Source: Desulfopila inferna
GTDB lineage: Bacteria > Desulfobacterota > Desulfobulbia > Desulfobulbales > Desulfocapsaceae
Direction of reading: 5' to 3'
Length of the DNA stretch: 64,000 nt
Assembly: GCF_016919005.1 (NCBI RefSeq)
Contig: NZ_JAFFQE010000001.1
Coordinates: forward strand, 682,001-746,000
Shown: positions 25,338-33,586 of the stretch, one piece after another
How positions within the stretch are numbered: the stretch's first letter is position 1
Layout: every line of letters starts with the position of its first letter
Made by a program: the position numbers and the translations under genes
The notes under the pieces: model-generated
Database searches by the model: none
Told to the model about the DNA's origin: nothing
The model's input: only the letters and a program-made list of their open reading frames with translations

Positions 25338-26774
25338 ATGGGCATAGGTATGTATAACGTCAACCACATTTTTAATCTTCGCACCAAGCTGATAATCGGA
25401 TTTACGGCATTTTTGGTAGTTGCGACCTGGATTAATCTTATTTTTCTTAAGGATTTTGATTCGTTTCAAAAAAACGTGCGAATGTTTGAGCAAGCCAGCA
25501 ACATCAGCAACCTGATTCTGGAGATTCGGCGTTATGAGAAAAATTTTATCATTGGCAATGCCCGGGATGACTATGATACCGCCGCCATTTTTGTTAATCG
25601 CGTCATCGACTACATTGAAGATATAAAACAGGACATCGATAGCGAATACCGCAAAACTCTTGGTATACTGGAGCAAAAGATTCAGCAGTACATGATCCAT
25701 TTCCGCGACCTCAGAGATAATTGCACCGACCCTTCGTCCTCAGCCGACTGTATTTACAGAGAAGCACTCCAGAACCTGGGGGCGGATATGGTAACTCTTG
25801 CCGAAAGACTTGCTAAAGATTCACAGGCGGCGGTAGAAAAGTTCGCCAGGGAATCCAAGATCAAACTTACACTCTATTTCTCCTTTCTTATCGTATTCAG
25901 CTTGATCGGCATGATTGTCTTTTTCATCACCATAGCCAGGCGCTTAAAGACCCTTGAAAGTGCGGCAAATGCCATTGCCACCGGTGATTATAAAAGCTTA
26001 CCTGAAAGCAAGTTAAACGATGAGGTCCAAATAGTATTTAAGGCGTTTGACCGGATGGTTGAAGTATTGGAGGAGCGGCAGGAACTCTTGTTTCAAGCTG
26101 AGAAGCTGTCCTCACTCGGCACCCTGACATCAGGCGTAGCGCATCAACTCAACAATCCCCTCAACAATATTACCACGAGCTGCCAGCTTGCCCTGGACGA
26201 AATGAAAGAACAGCAGGATACTGCCTTCGTGCTTAAGAAGTTGAATACCATCGAGGAGGAAACCCAGAGAGCTGCCGAAATTGTCAGGGGATTACTGGAG
26301 TTTTCAAGACGCGATATGTTCACCCAACGACCGGCTTCGCTGAAGAAGCTCATCGGCACCGCTGTCAGTCTCGTCATCAGCGATGTCCCAACCGGCATCA
26401 GGATTATTCAGGATATACCCGATGACCTCACAGCCAATATCGACGAGCAAAAAATGAAAGAGGTAATTATCAACCTTATCATCAACAGTATCCAGGCGAT
26501 AAAAGAAGAGACGGGTACCATCGTTATTACCGCTGAACATGACAGTGATAATAATGATATCGTCATAAATATTTCCGATACAGGGATTGGCGTTGAGGAA
26601 GAATCCATACAGCAGATTTTCGATCCATTCTACACCACTAAAGAGGTCGGCAAGGGGACCGGCCTTGGTCTCGCAGTAGTTTACGGCATTATCAAAAAGC
26701 ATCAGGGTACCATTTCGGTGCGCAATAATGAAGAAAAAGGTACGACATTTACCATTACGCTTCCGCATGCGTAG
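25338..26774 (+). CDS. Membrane sensor histidine kinase (NtrB/ZraS type)
   Basis: A 478-residue kinase. TM1 ~17-37, a mostly helical periplasmic sensor ~38-174 with a cysteine pair (Cys129, Cys138), TM2 ~175-200, HAMP ~200-252, HisKA with the phosphorylated His269 in SGVAHQLNNPL, and an HATPase_c domain with N box NLIINSIQAI, DTGIGV, and GKGTGLGLAVVYGI. The HQLNNPL H-box and the GTGLGL box mark the family that partners sigma-54 response regulators. It lies 45 bases upstream of such a regulator on the same strand. The REC domain of the Lon-like protease at 20.5-22.6 kb is a likely second phosphorylation target (inference). Confidence 0.93.
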   Translation: MGIGMYNVNHIFNLRTKLIIGFTAFLVVATWINLIFLKDFDSFQKNVRMFEQASNISNLILEIRRYEKNFIIGNARDDYDTAAIFVNRVIDYIEDIKQDIDSEYRKTLGILEQKIQQYMIHFRDLRDNCTDPSSSADCIYREALQNLGADMVTLAERLAKDSQAAVEKFARESKIKLTLYFSFLIVFSLIGMIVFFITIARRLKTLESAANAIATGDYKSLPESKLNDEVQIVFKAFDRMVEVLEERQELLFQAEKLSSLGTLTSGVAHQLNNPLNNITTSCQLALDEMKEQQDTAFVLKKLNTIEEETQRAAEIVRGLLEFSRRDMFTQRPASLKKLIGTAVSLVISDVPTGIRIIQDIPDDLTANIDEQKMKEVIINLIINSIQAIKEETGTIVITAEHDSDNNDIVINISDTGIGVEEESIQQIFDPFYTTKEVGKGTGLGLAVVYGIIKKHQGTISVRNNEEKGTTFTITLPHA

Positions 26775-26819
26775 CCTATTGGAACGCATCAGTTATTCAG
26801 AAAGATAAGCGGTGATTTC

Positions 26820-28217
26820 ATGACAAAAGAACAGATAAAAATACTTCTCGTTGATGACGAAATCATTAATCTTGAGAATATACGTCACTACCTCATCAAA
26901 CAGGGCTATTCACTGCAAATTGCCGAAAACGGTTACACCGCGATTGAACTCATCGATAATCACCTCTTTGATCTGATAATAACCGACCTGAAAATGGAAG
27001 GCGTGGATGGCTGCCAGGTAATGGAATATTGCAAACAGAAGTTACCGGAATCAGAGGTAATCATCATGACAGGATACGCAACGGTGAACTCGGCAGTTGA
27101 CGCAATGGCACGCGGTGCCTACTACTACTTACCCAAACCTATTAAGCTGCAGGAACTCAAAACACTGGTCGAAAAGGCATTGGAGAAGAAGATGCTCCGC
27201 CGTGAAGTTTCCGAACTCAAGCAGCAAATTATGGCTAAGAAAGGAGTAACCCAGTTCGTCGGCCACCATGACAAGATACTGAAGTTGAAAGATGACATTA
27301 CGACATTTTCACAGCTTGACTGTAATATCTTGATCATAGGTGAAACCGGCACCGGCAAGGAGCTGGTCGCCAGGACTATCCATGAGTTGAGTACACGATC
27401 CGATAAACGGTTCATGCCGATTAATTGCGCCGCACTCAGCGAGGAACTGGTACTTAATGAACTTTTTGGTCACGAAAAAGACGCTTTTACAGGAGCATCG
27501 CAAGTCCACCATGGCCTCTTTGAAACCACGAATGGTGGAGTCATCCTGCTCGACGAGATCGGAGAAATGCCCATGATCATGCAGGCGAAGGTTTTGCGGG
27601 TCCTGCAGGAAAAAAAACTCTATCGGATTGGCGGCACCAAAGAGATACCTGTCGACTTCAGGATCCTGGCCGCTACCAACAAGAACCTTGAGAATGAGGT
27701 AGCTGAAAAGCGTTTCAGGCAGGATCTCTATTACCGCCTTAATGTCGCCACCATCCATATTCCGCCTCTGCGTGAAAGAAAAGAAGACATCCAGCTGCTT
27801 GTCTATCATTTCCTAGGTAAATATCCAACCGCGGACAACCAGGTGAAGACCATATCCGCTGAAGCATTGGAAATACTCTATAGATACGACTACCCGGGGA
27901 ACGTCAGGGAACTCGAGAACACCATCGAACGAGCTCTGGCCATCTGCCGGGGACCAACGATTGAACCCTGCCATTTGCCGGCAAGATTCAACAATACCGG
28001 TGATCCCCCACGCCCTTATACACCTGAAAAGGTTGAACACGTGACCAAGAGTCTTCACGAAAATGAACGCGATTATATTCTCAGAATCTTGAAAAGTGTC
28101 AATGGCAACAAGACCCAAGCCGCGAAACTGATGGGTATCGATCGGGTGTCACTCTGGCGCAAACTCAATAAATATAAAGAAGAAGGCCTCGATATCGATT
28201 GCCTTTTCAAGGAATAA
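26820..28217 (+). CDS. Sigma-54 dependent response regulator (NtrC/AtoC type)
   Basis: A 465-residue regulator. REC domain residues ~7-122 with phospho-acceptor Asp56 and Lys106, then the sigma-54 AAA+ domain with Walker A GETGTGKE (~174-181) and Walker B GGVILLDEIGE, and a C-terminal Fis-type helix-turn-helix (GNKTQAAKLMGIDRVSLWRKL). The sigma-54 contact loop reads DAFTGA (residues 221-226) instead of GAFTGA, a first-position change; the essential FTGA part is kept. Partner of the kinase directly upstream. It probably binds the TTGCA-N3-TGCAA sites near the kinase and usp genes. Confidence 0.93.
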   Translation: MTKEQIKILLVDDEIINLENIRHYLIKQGYSLQIAENGYTAIELIDNHLFDLIITDLKMEGVDGCQVMEYCKQKLPESEVIIMTGYATVNSAVDAMARGAYYYLPKPIKLQELKTLVEKALEKKMLRREVSELKQQIMAKKGVTQFVGHHDKILKLKDDITTFSQLDCNILIIGETGTGKELVARTIHELSTRSDKRFMPINCAALSEELVLNELFGHEKDAFTGASQVHHGLFETTNGGVILLDEIGEMPMIMQAKVLRVLQEKKLYRIGGTKEIPVDFRILAATNKNLENEVAEKRFRQDLYYRLNVATIHIPPLRERKEDIQLLVYHFLGKYPTADNQVKTISAEALEILYRYDYPGNVRELENTIERALAICRGPTIEPCHLPARFNNTGDPPRPYTPEKVEHVTKSLHENERDYILRILKSVNGNKTQAAKLMGIDRVSLWRKLNKYKEEGLDIDCLFKE

Positions 28218-28303
28218 CCATCTAACCCTGCTTAGCTGGACTCTTTACAGTAGTACCCCCTGGAGGGTATAAAAACCTTTAGACAGATAATAGCAAAAAC
28301 CTC

Positions 28304-31138
28304 TTAATCTTTTCGGCCGGTGCGGCCGGCAACACCTGCCTGATCCGATGCTCCGATACGTCCACGAATCCATTTCTCCAGCTCGATGACCGGCATGATA
28401 ATAATGGCTACGCCTGCGGCCAGAAGCAACTCATTGCCCTCCAGCGGACGGCTGGCGAACACGGCGTGCATGAATGGTGCGTAAATGAAGGTGGCCTGTA
28501 ATGCCAGAACTATGGTGATACCTGCATATAGCACCCAGTTGGAAAAGACGCCGATGCGGAAAACAGATCCGGTAAGTGAGCGGCAGTTGAGGAGATAGAA
28601 GATCTGCGAAAAAACAACCGTGGTAACTGCCAGGGTCTGGGACTCCCGCAGCGCTGATATCGAATCTATTCCTGCGGCAAGCTGCCTGTTGTAGTGGAAG
28701 GAGAAAAGTACCAGGGCGAAAGCGCTGATAAGCCCGGCTGCGAGTATGGTTCGTATGATTAGAAATCCACTGAAAAAGTGAGAGTCCGGGTCGCGGGGCG
28801 GCCTTGCCATGAGGTTCGGTTCCTTGGCCTCGAAGGCAAGAGGCAGAGCCAGGGCCACGGCGGCCACCAGATTGATCCAGAGCAGCTGGGTGGGTTTCAT
28901 CGGCAACAGCAGTTCCTGCCGACTCGCTTCGAAGGGAAAGAACAGCACGGCATATACAAGTATCAAGGCCAGGGCGAGGTTTGTGGGGATGACGAAAGCG
29001 ATTGATTTCACAAGGTTATCGTAGACACGGCGGCCTTCCTCGATGGCCGCCGCAATGGTGGCGAAGTTGTCGTCCATCAGTACCAGATCGGATGCTTCCT
29101 GAGTGGCCGATGTGCCGGTGATCCCCATGGCGATGCCGATATTGGCCTGTTTCAGCGCCGGAGCATCATTGACGCCGTCGCCGGTCATCGCCACCACTTC
29201 CTTGCGACCCGATCCGTTTTCACGCTGAAGCGCCCGGACAAGCTTGAGTTTACTTTCCGGAGAAACCCGCGCAAAAACATTGCTGCGGCGGGCCGCCTGC
29301 CATATTTCCTCATCGCTCATTGCCGCCAGCTCGTTGCCTTCGATCGCGGCATCAGCACCATGATGGAGGCCGAGTTCCTGCCCTATGGCCTCCGCTGTTG
29401 CTGCATGATCGCCGGTGATCATCTTCACGGTAAGACCCGCCTGATGGCATTGCCTGATGGATTCAATGACCTCCTGGCGTGGTGGATCGATGATGCCGAA
29501 CAGGGCGAGCAGGCTGAAGCCGCCCCCGTCCACATCCTCTTCGCTGATCTGATCCGGCACTGCAATTCCTTTGGCGTCGCGCCGTGCCACGGCGAGCACG
29601 CGCATGCCTTCAGCGGCCAGGCGATTCACCTGTTTGTGAATATCATTGTGGCTCACGGAATCGTCCGTGGTGCAGCGCTCCAGAACCATTTCCGGAGCGC
29701 CCTTGAGCACGATGAAACTGGTGTTTGCACCTTCCTGGTGCAGAGTGGCCATATATTTGCGATCCGAATCAAAGGGGACCGCATCCACTCTGGGATGTTC
29801 CCGATAGACTTCCGCCGGCTCAAGCCCGGCCTTCTCACCCGCCACAATGAGCGCGCCCTCGGTGGGATCACCCTGCACCTTGCGCCGGCTCTCCTCCTCG
29901 ACCAGCCGCGCATCGCTGCAGAGTATGGCGCCGCGAAGCGCTGCCATGAGCTCCTCCCCCGGTGCCTCCCCGGATGAAGCAAGCACGCTGCCCGTTTTGC
30001 TGTAGCCGACTCCTTCGACCTTGTAACTGTTTTTCGTAGTCCATATACTGCGAACAGTCATTTCGTTTTTGGTAAGGGTGCCTGTCTTGTCGCTGCAGAT
30101 TATCGTGGTGCTTCCCAGTGTCTCAACGGACGGAAGCTTGCGGATGATGGCATTTCGGGCCGCCATGCGGCGTACGCCGATGGCCAGCGCGATTGTAACG
30201 ATGGCGGGCAGACCTTCGGGAATCGCACCCACAGCAAGGGCTATGGCAAACATCATCGAATCCCGGAAAGCGTTCATGAATGCCACCCCACTGCCCATGT
30301 CGCGCCAGACGCCGATGCCCAGGATAACCACGGCCAGCAGCAGGATGGCAACGGTAATTTGCTTGCCGAGCGTAGCGAGTGCTTTGGTAAGCGGAGTCTC
30401 GAGTTCTGTAGTCTCCTGCAGCATCTCGGATATTCGGCCCAGCTCGGTATGGCTGCCGGTTCGAACGACAATACCTTCTGCCATACCGTAGGTGGCAAGG
30501 GTGCCTTTAAAGGCAAGGCAGGTCTGGTCGCCCACCTGTGCATCCTTCGCCACCGCCTCGGTGCGCTTTTGCGCCGGTACCGATTCACCGGTGAGAATGG
30601 CCTCGTCCACCGCCAGACTCTTCACCAGCGTCAGACGCAGATCCGCAGGCACCTTATCGCCTGCCTTTATACGTACCCTGTCGCCGGGCACCAGTCCGCC
30701 GGCGTTCAAATCCGTCCATGAACCGTTTCTTTTGGCCTCGGCCTGCTGTGGAACGAGTGATGCAAGTGCCTCGATAGCCCTGCTTGCCCGATATTCCTGA
30801 ATAAAGCCGATTATGGTGTTGATGATCACCACTGCAAGGACAACGGCGCCGTCGGTAAATTTTCCCAGAGCAACAGCCACCAGACCAGAGCCGATGAGCA
30901 CCATGAGCAGGGGATCCTTAAGCTGCCGCCAGAGCATTTCCAGCGGAGTTGTCTGGCGGCCCCGCTCGATGACATTTTCCCCGTACCGCTCTATACGTTG
31001 CCGCACCTCCTCATCGGACAAACCTTCGGAGGGGCTGTCAAGTACTTCCACGGCATCTTCGAGAGGCTCGGCATGCCAGGCTTTCGGTTCAGTCGTTTCA
31101 TTGTCAGCTGTAACGTTCGGCATATTTTCGTCGCTCAT
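28304..31138 (-). CDS. P-type cation-transporting ATPase (P2, calcium-pump-like)
   Basis: A membrane pump of about 944 residues. An N-terminal cation-ATPase domain precedes two helices, the actuator domain with LTGESVP, the phosphorylation loop CSDKTGTLTKNEM, the nucleotide-binding domain, the hinge MTGDGVNDAPALK, and six C-terminal helices. The second membrane pair carries AVGAIPEGLPAIV, and helix 6 region has LLWINL; both fit P2A/P2B Ca2+ or related pumps rather than heavy-metal P1B. Na+ or Mn2+ are alternatives. I prefer ATG 31138; an upstream TTG at 31237 would add 33 residues that do not look like the family. Codons are more GC-rich than neighbours. It converges with the response regulator gene; no ribosome site is strong. 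Confidence 0.88.
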   Translation of the reverse strand: MSDENMPNVTADNETTEPKAWHAEPLEDAVEVLDSPSEGLSDEEVRQRIERYGENVIERGRQTTPLEMLWRQLKDPLLMVLIGSGLVAVALGKFTDGAVVLAVVIINTIIGFIQEYRASRAIEALASLVPQQAEAKRNGSWTDLNAGGLVPGDRVRIKAGDKVPADLRLTLVKSLAVDEAILTGESVPAQKRTEAVAKDAQVGDQTCLAFKGTLATYGMAEGIVVRTGSHTELGRISEMLQETTELETPLTKALATLGKQITVAILLLAVVILGIGVWRDMGSGVAFMNAFRDSMMFAIALAVGAIPEGLPAIVTIALAIGVRRMAARNAIIRKLPSVETLGSTTIICSDKTGTLTKNEMTVRSIWTTKNSYKVEGVGYSKTGSVLASSGEAPGEELMAALRGAILCSDARLVEEESRRKVQGDPTEGALIVAGEKAGLEPAEVYREHPRVDAVPFDSDRKYMATLHQEGANTSFIVLKGAPEMVLERCTTDDSVSHNDIHKQVNRLAAEGMRVLAVARRDAKGIAVPDQISEEDVDGGGFSLLALFGIIDPPRQEVIESIRQCHQAGLTVKMITGDHAATAEAIGQELGLHHGADAAIEGNELAAMSDEEIWQAARRSNVFARVSPESKLKLVRALQRENGSGRKEVVAMTGDGVNDAPALKQANIGIAMGITGTSATQEASDLVLMDDNFATIAAAIEEGRRVYDNLVKSIAFVIPTNLALALILVYAVLFFPFEASRQELLLPMKPTQLLWINLVAAVALALPLAFEAKEPNLMARPPRDPDSHFFSGFLIIRTILAAGLISAFALVLFSFHYNRQLAAGIDSISALRESQTLAVTTVVFSQIFYLLNCRSLTGSVFRIGVFSNWVLYAGITIVLALQATFIYAPFMHAVFASRPLEGNELLLAAGVAIIIMPVIELEKWIRGRIGASDQAGVAGRTGRKD

Positions 31139-31499
31139 TTTCAGGTTAGGGATGATCGTTTCAATGGGCCGTATGGCGTTGCAGGCCTTTCCCGGGCAGT
31201 GCAGGATCGCGCTTGTGTTGTCGAATGTTCCTATCAACCGGATAATGCATACAGGAGAAGATAGTTATGGAGCGAGGCAAAGACAAATCTCTCGGGCGTA
31301 ATAAAGAATCAAGCAAAGATAAATCCGGCACTGGAAAAAACATCCTTTTCCCGCAGGAAAAATATTGGTAAATATGAATGAAGAATTTGCGGGGATGGCC
31401 TGACGGTTATTTCTGTATTCATCGCCTCTGCTGTTCATGTGACGAATTGGCCTTCTTCCAGCAGCAGAGGCGCTTCTTTTATATCCAAGGCAAAAGACA
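31139..31499. other. Intergenic stretch between the ATPase and mpl operon
   Basis: Divergent gap of 360 bases expected to hold two promoters. I see no clear -35/-10 or -24/-12 match, and no gene. Confidence 0.5.
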
Positions 31500-31682
31500 A
31501 TGACCACTGAAAAGCGGGCTGACTCCGGGAGAAGTATCGAAATAGGCGAGGAAGCGATCCTTAAGATCTCTAAAGAGGTCGCTATCAAGTTCATTGAGAT
31601 GGGCAGGATAACCCCTGCGACCTTCGATGAATCGTTTAAAAACATCCATAACACTATAAGAAACACGGTCGGGAAGGAATAA
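31500..31682 (+). CDS. Small conserved-looking protein upstream of mpl
   Basis: A 60-residue, lysine- and glutamate-rich helical protein with the block ISKEVAIKFIEMGRITPATF. It starts at ATG 31500 preceded by AAGG and ends four bases before the mpl ATG, whose ribosome site GGAAGGAA is formed by its last codons. Tight coupling and coherent amino acid composition argue that it is real. No known domain recognised. I cannot say whether it acts with Mpl. Confidence 0.65.
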   Translation: MTTEKRADSGRSIEIGEEAILKISKEVAIKFIEMGRITPATFDESFKNIHNTIRNTVGKE

Positions 31683-31686
31683 TCAG

Positions 31687-33114
31687 ATGTTGAATCCTGC
31701 AAGAAACTCTATCCCTCAAAAGATTGAGACGATCCATATCATGGGGATTTGCGGTACCGGCATGGCCGCATTGGCGGGGATGCTCAAGCAATCCGGCTAT
31801 ACCATTACCGGTTCGGACAGCCATATCTATCCGCCAATGTCTGATTTTCTTAAACAGATTGATATACTTCCCTTCGAAGGATATCGCGCAGAAAATCTGG
31901 AGCATAAACCCGATCTGGTCATTGTCGGCAATGTCATCACCAGAAAAAATCCGGAAGCGCAGGCTTTAGCCGCATCAGATCTTGCCTATCTCTCCTTCCC
32001 CCAGGCTCTCGCTGAGTTTTTCATACAATCCCGCAAGTCCATCGTGATCAGCGGCACCCACGGCAAGACGACAACCTGCTCGATTCTGGCCTCGGCACTC
32101 TTTCATGCCGGGCTTGATCCAAGCTTTATGATCGGTGGGATAGTTGCCGGTTTTAACAGCAATAATCGAGTCGGAAACGGACCTTTCTTCGTCGCCGAAG
32201 GCGATGAGTATGACACCGCCTTCTTCGATAAGGAGTCCAAGTTTCTTCATTATCGTCCCCACATAGCCGTCATTACTTCCATAGAATTTGACCATGCTGA
32301 TATTTTTGACGATATCGAACAAATCAAGGCATCTTTCAGGAAGTTTATCAAACTGTTGCCTGCCGACGGTCTGATCATTGCCCATCTTGATGATCCAAAC
32401 GTAGCCGAGGTTGTGGCCGATGCTTCCTGCAAGGTTGAAGGATACGGCTTTGCCCCGCAAAATGACTGGATCCTGGATTATCCGGTAACGCTCGGGAACC
32501 GCACCGAATTTGGTTTCACCTACAATAGAGATGCATTCAACCTGGCCATACCGCTCACAGGGAGACATAACTGTCTCAACAGCATGGCGGTGACTGCGGT
32601 TCTTCATCATGCAGGGCTGCCGGTCGATACCATTCAGCAGTGTCTGGATAAATTCGGTGGGGTGAAAAGAAGGCAGGAAATACGGGGAAAGGCCCGAGGC
32701 GTAACCGTAATTGATGATTTCGCCCATCACCCGACCGCAGTTAAGCTAACGCTTGAAGGATTAAAAATGGCATATCCAGGCAACCGGCTGGTGGCCGTTT
32801 TTGAGCCTCGAACCAATTCGTCCCGTCGATCGATCTTTCAGACCAGCTACATAGAGGCATTTGCCGATGCCGATGCCGTGGTGCTGCGCGAGCCTGTCCC
32901 GCTGGAGAATATAGCGGTGGAGGATCACTTCTCGTCGAGCAGGCTTGCAGAAGATATTCGTGTGAAAAACCGCCATGTCTGGTCTTTTCAGACCACGGAT
33001 GAGATACTGGAGCACCTCGCCGGGCTTCTTGAGGAGGGGGATATTGTAGCGATCCTCTCGAATGGTGGTTTTGATAATATACACGAGAGGCTATTGCAGT
33101 TACTAGGGGCGTAG
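31687..33114 (+). CDS. mpl: UDP-N-acetylmuramate:tripeptide ligase Mpl
   Basis: Reattaches recycled L-Ala-gamma-D-Glu-meso-DAP to UDP-MurNAc, returning cell-wall peptide to synthesis. The 475-residue protein has the Mur ligase layout: N-terminal Rossmann domain IHIMGICGTGMAALAG with the Mpl-specific GSDSHIYPPMS, ATP loop GTHGKTTT near residue 122, the mid-domain EFDHADIFDD, and the C-terminal domain DDFAHHPTAVKLTLEG. The YPPMS segment separates Mpl from MurC. It works with the AmpG permease, and with LdcA/AmpD-type enzymes that are not in this window. Confidence 0.92.
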   Translation: MLNPARNSIPQKIETIHIMGICGTGMAALAGMLKQSGYTITGSDSHIYPPMSDFLKQIDILPFEGYRAENLEHKPDLVIVGNVITRKNPEAQALAASDLAYLSFPQALAEFFIQSRKSIVISGTHGKTTTCSILASALFHAGLDPSFMIGGIVAGFNSNNRVGNGPFFVAEGDEYDTAFFDKESKFLHYRPHIAVITSIEFDHADIFDDIEQIKASFRKFIKLLPADGLIIAHLDDPNVAEVVADASCKVEGYGFAPQNDWILDYPVTLGNRTEFGFTYNRDAFNLAIPLTGRHNCLNSMAVTAVLHHAGLPVDTIQQCLDKFGGVKRRQEIRGKARGVTVIDDFAHHPTAVKLTLEGLKMAYPGNRLVAVFEPRTNSSRRSIFQTSYIEAFADADAVVLREPVPLENIAVEDHFSSSRLAEDIRVKNRHVWSFQTTDEILEHLAGLLEEGDIVAILSNGGFDNIHERLLQLLGA

Positions 33115-33168
33115 CGGAGAGTACTGATGGACCAGGAAGGGGGCCGGGTGGAGACGCCCGGATGAAGA

Positions 33169-33507
33169 TTAACGATCATTGACTATATCATCGACAATAT
33201 GACGCATACGGTCTATCAGCGCTGCATAATCTACAGTGGTATCATTGTCGGCAGCTCCGTATTCTATTTTCTTTGCCAGTTCCGCGCATTCTTGCAGACC
33301 GAGGTTGAGGAAGGCGCCTTTGATAGTGTGAGCCGCTTTTTGCAAATCAATTAAACTGTCCTGCCTATAAATTCTTTCAAGGTTTTCCATATGGCTGGAC
33401 AGAGTTTTTTTGAACTCCGGCAACATTAATTCGATCTGTTCTTCCGGTAGCTTGAAATGGTGAGCAAGATACGTTTTTATTCGACTGCTGAACTTGAGAT
33501 AGCCCAT
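33169..33507 (-). CDS. Stand-alone histidine phosphotransfer (Hpt) protein
   Basis: A 112-residue helical protein with the Hpt signature AAHTIKGAFLNLG, where His (about residue 65) is the expected phosphoryl carrier. Free-standing Hpt proteins pass phosphate between a hybrid kinase and a response regulator. No hybrid kinase is adjacent, so its partners are elsewhere. GGAG lies six bases before the ATG. It is transcribed opposite to mpl and divergent from tilS. Confidence 0.85.
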   Translation of the reverse strand: MGYLKFSSRIKTYLAHHFKLPEEQIELMLPEFKKTLSSHMENLERIYRQDSLIDLQKAAHTIKGAFLNLGLQECAELAKKIEYGAADNDTTVDYAALIDRMRHIVDDIVNDR

Positions 33508-33586
33508 GTCTTCTCCAGTAATACTTCTTCACTTGCCCTATAAAGTAAGGCAAAAAACAGAAGGTTAGTCTCTCTATAATGGAAAA

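Noticed and set aside
29360-29977. 205-residue plus-strand frame
   Set aside because: Antisense to the P-type ATPase; no domain pattern of its own.
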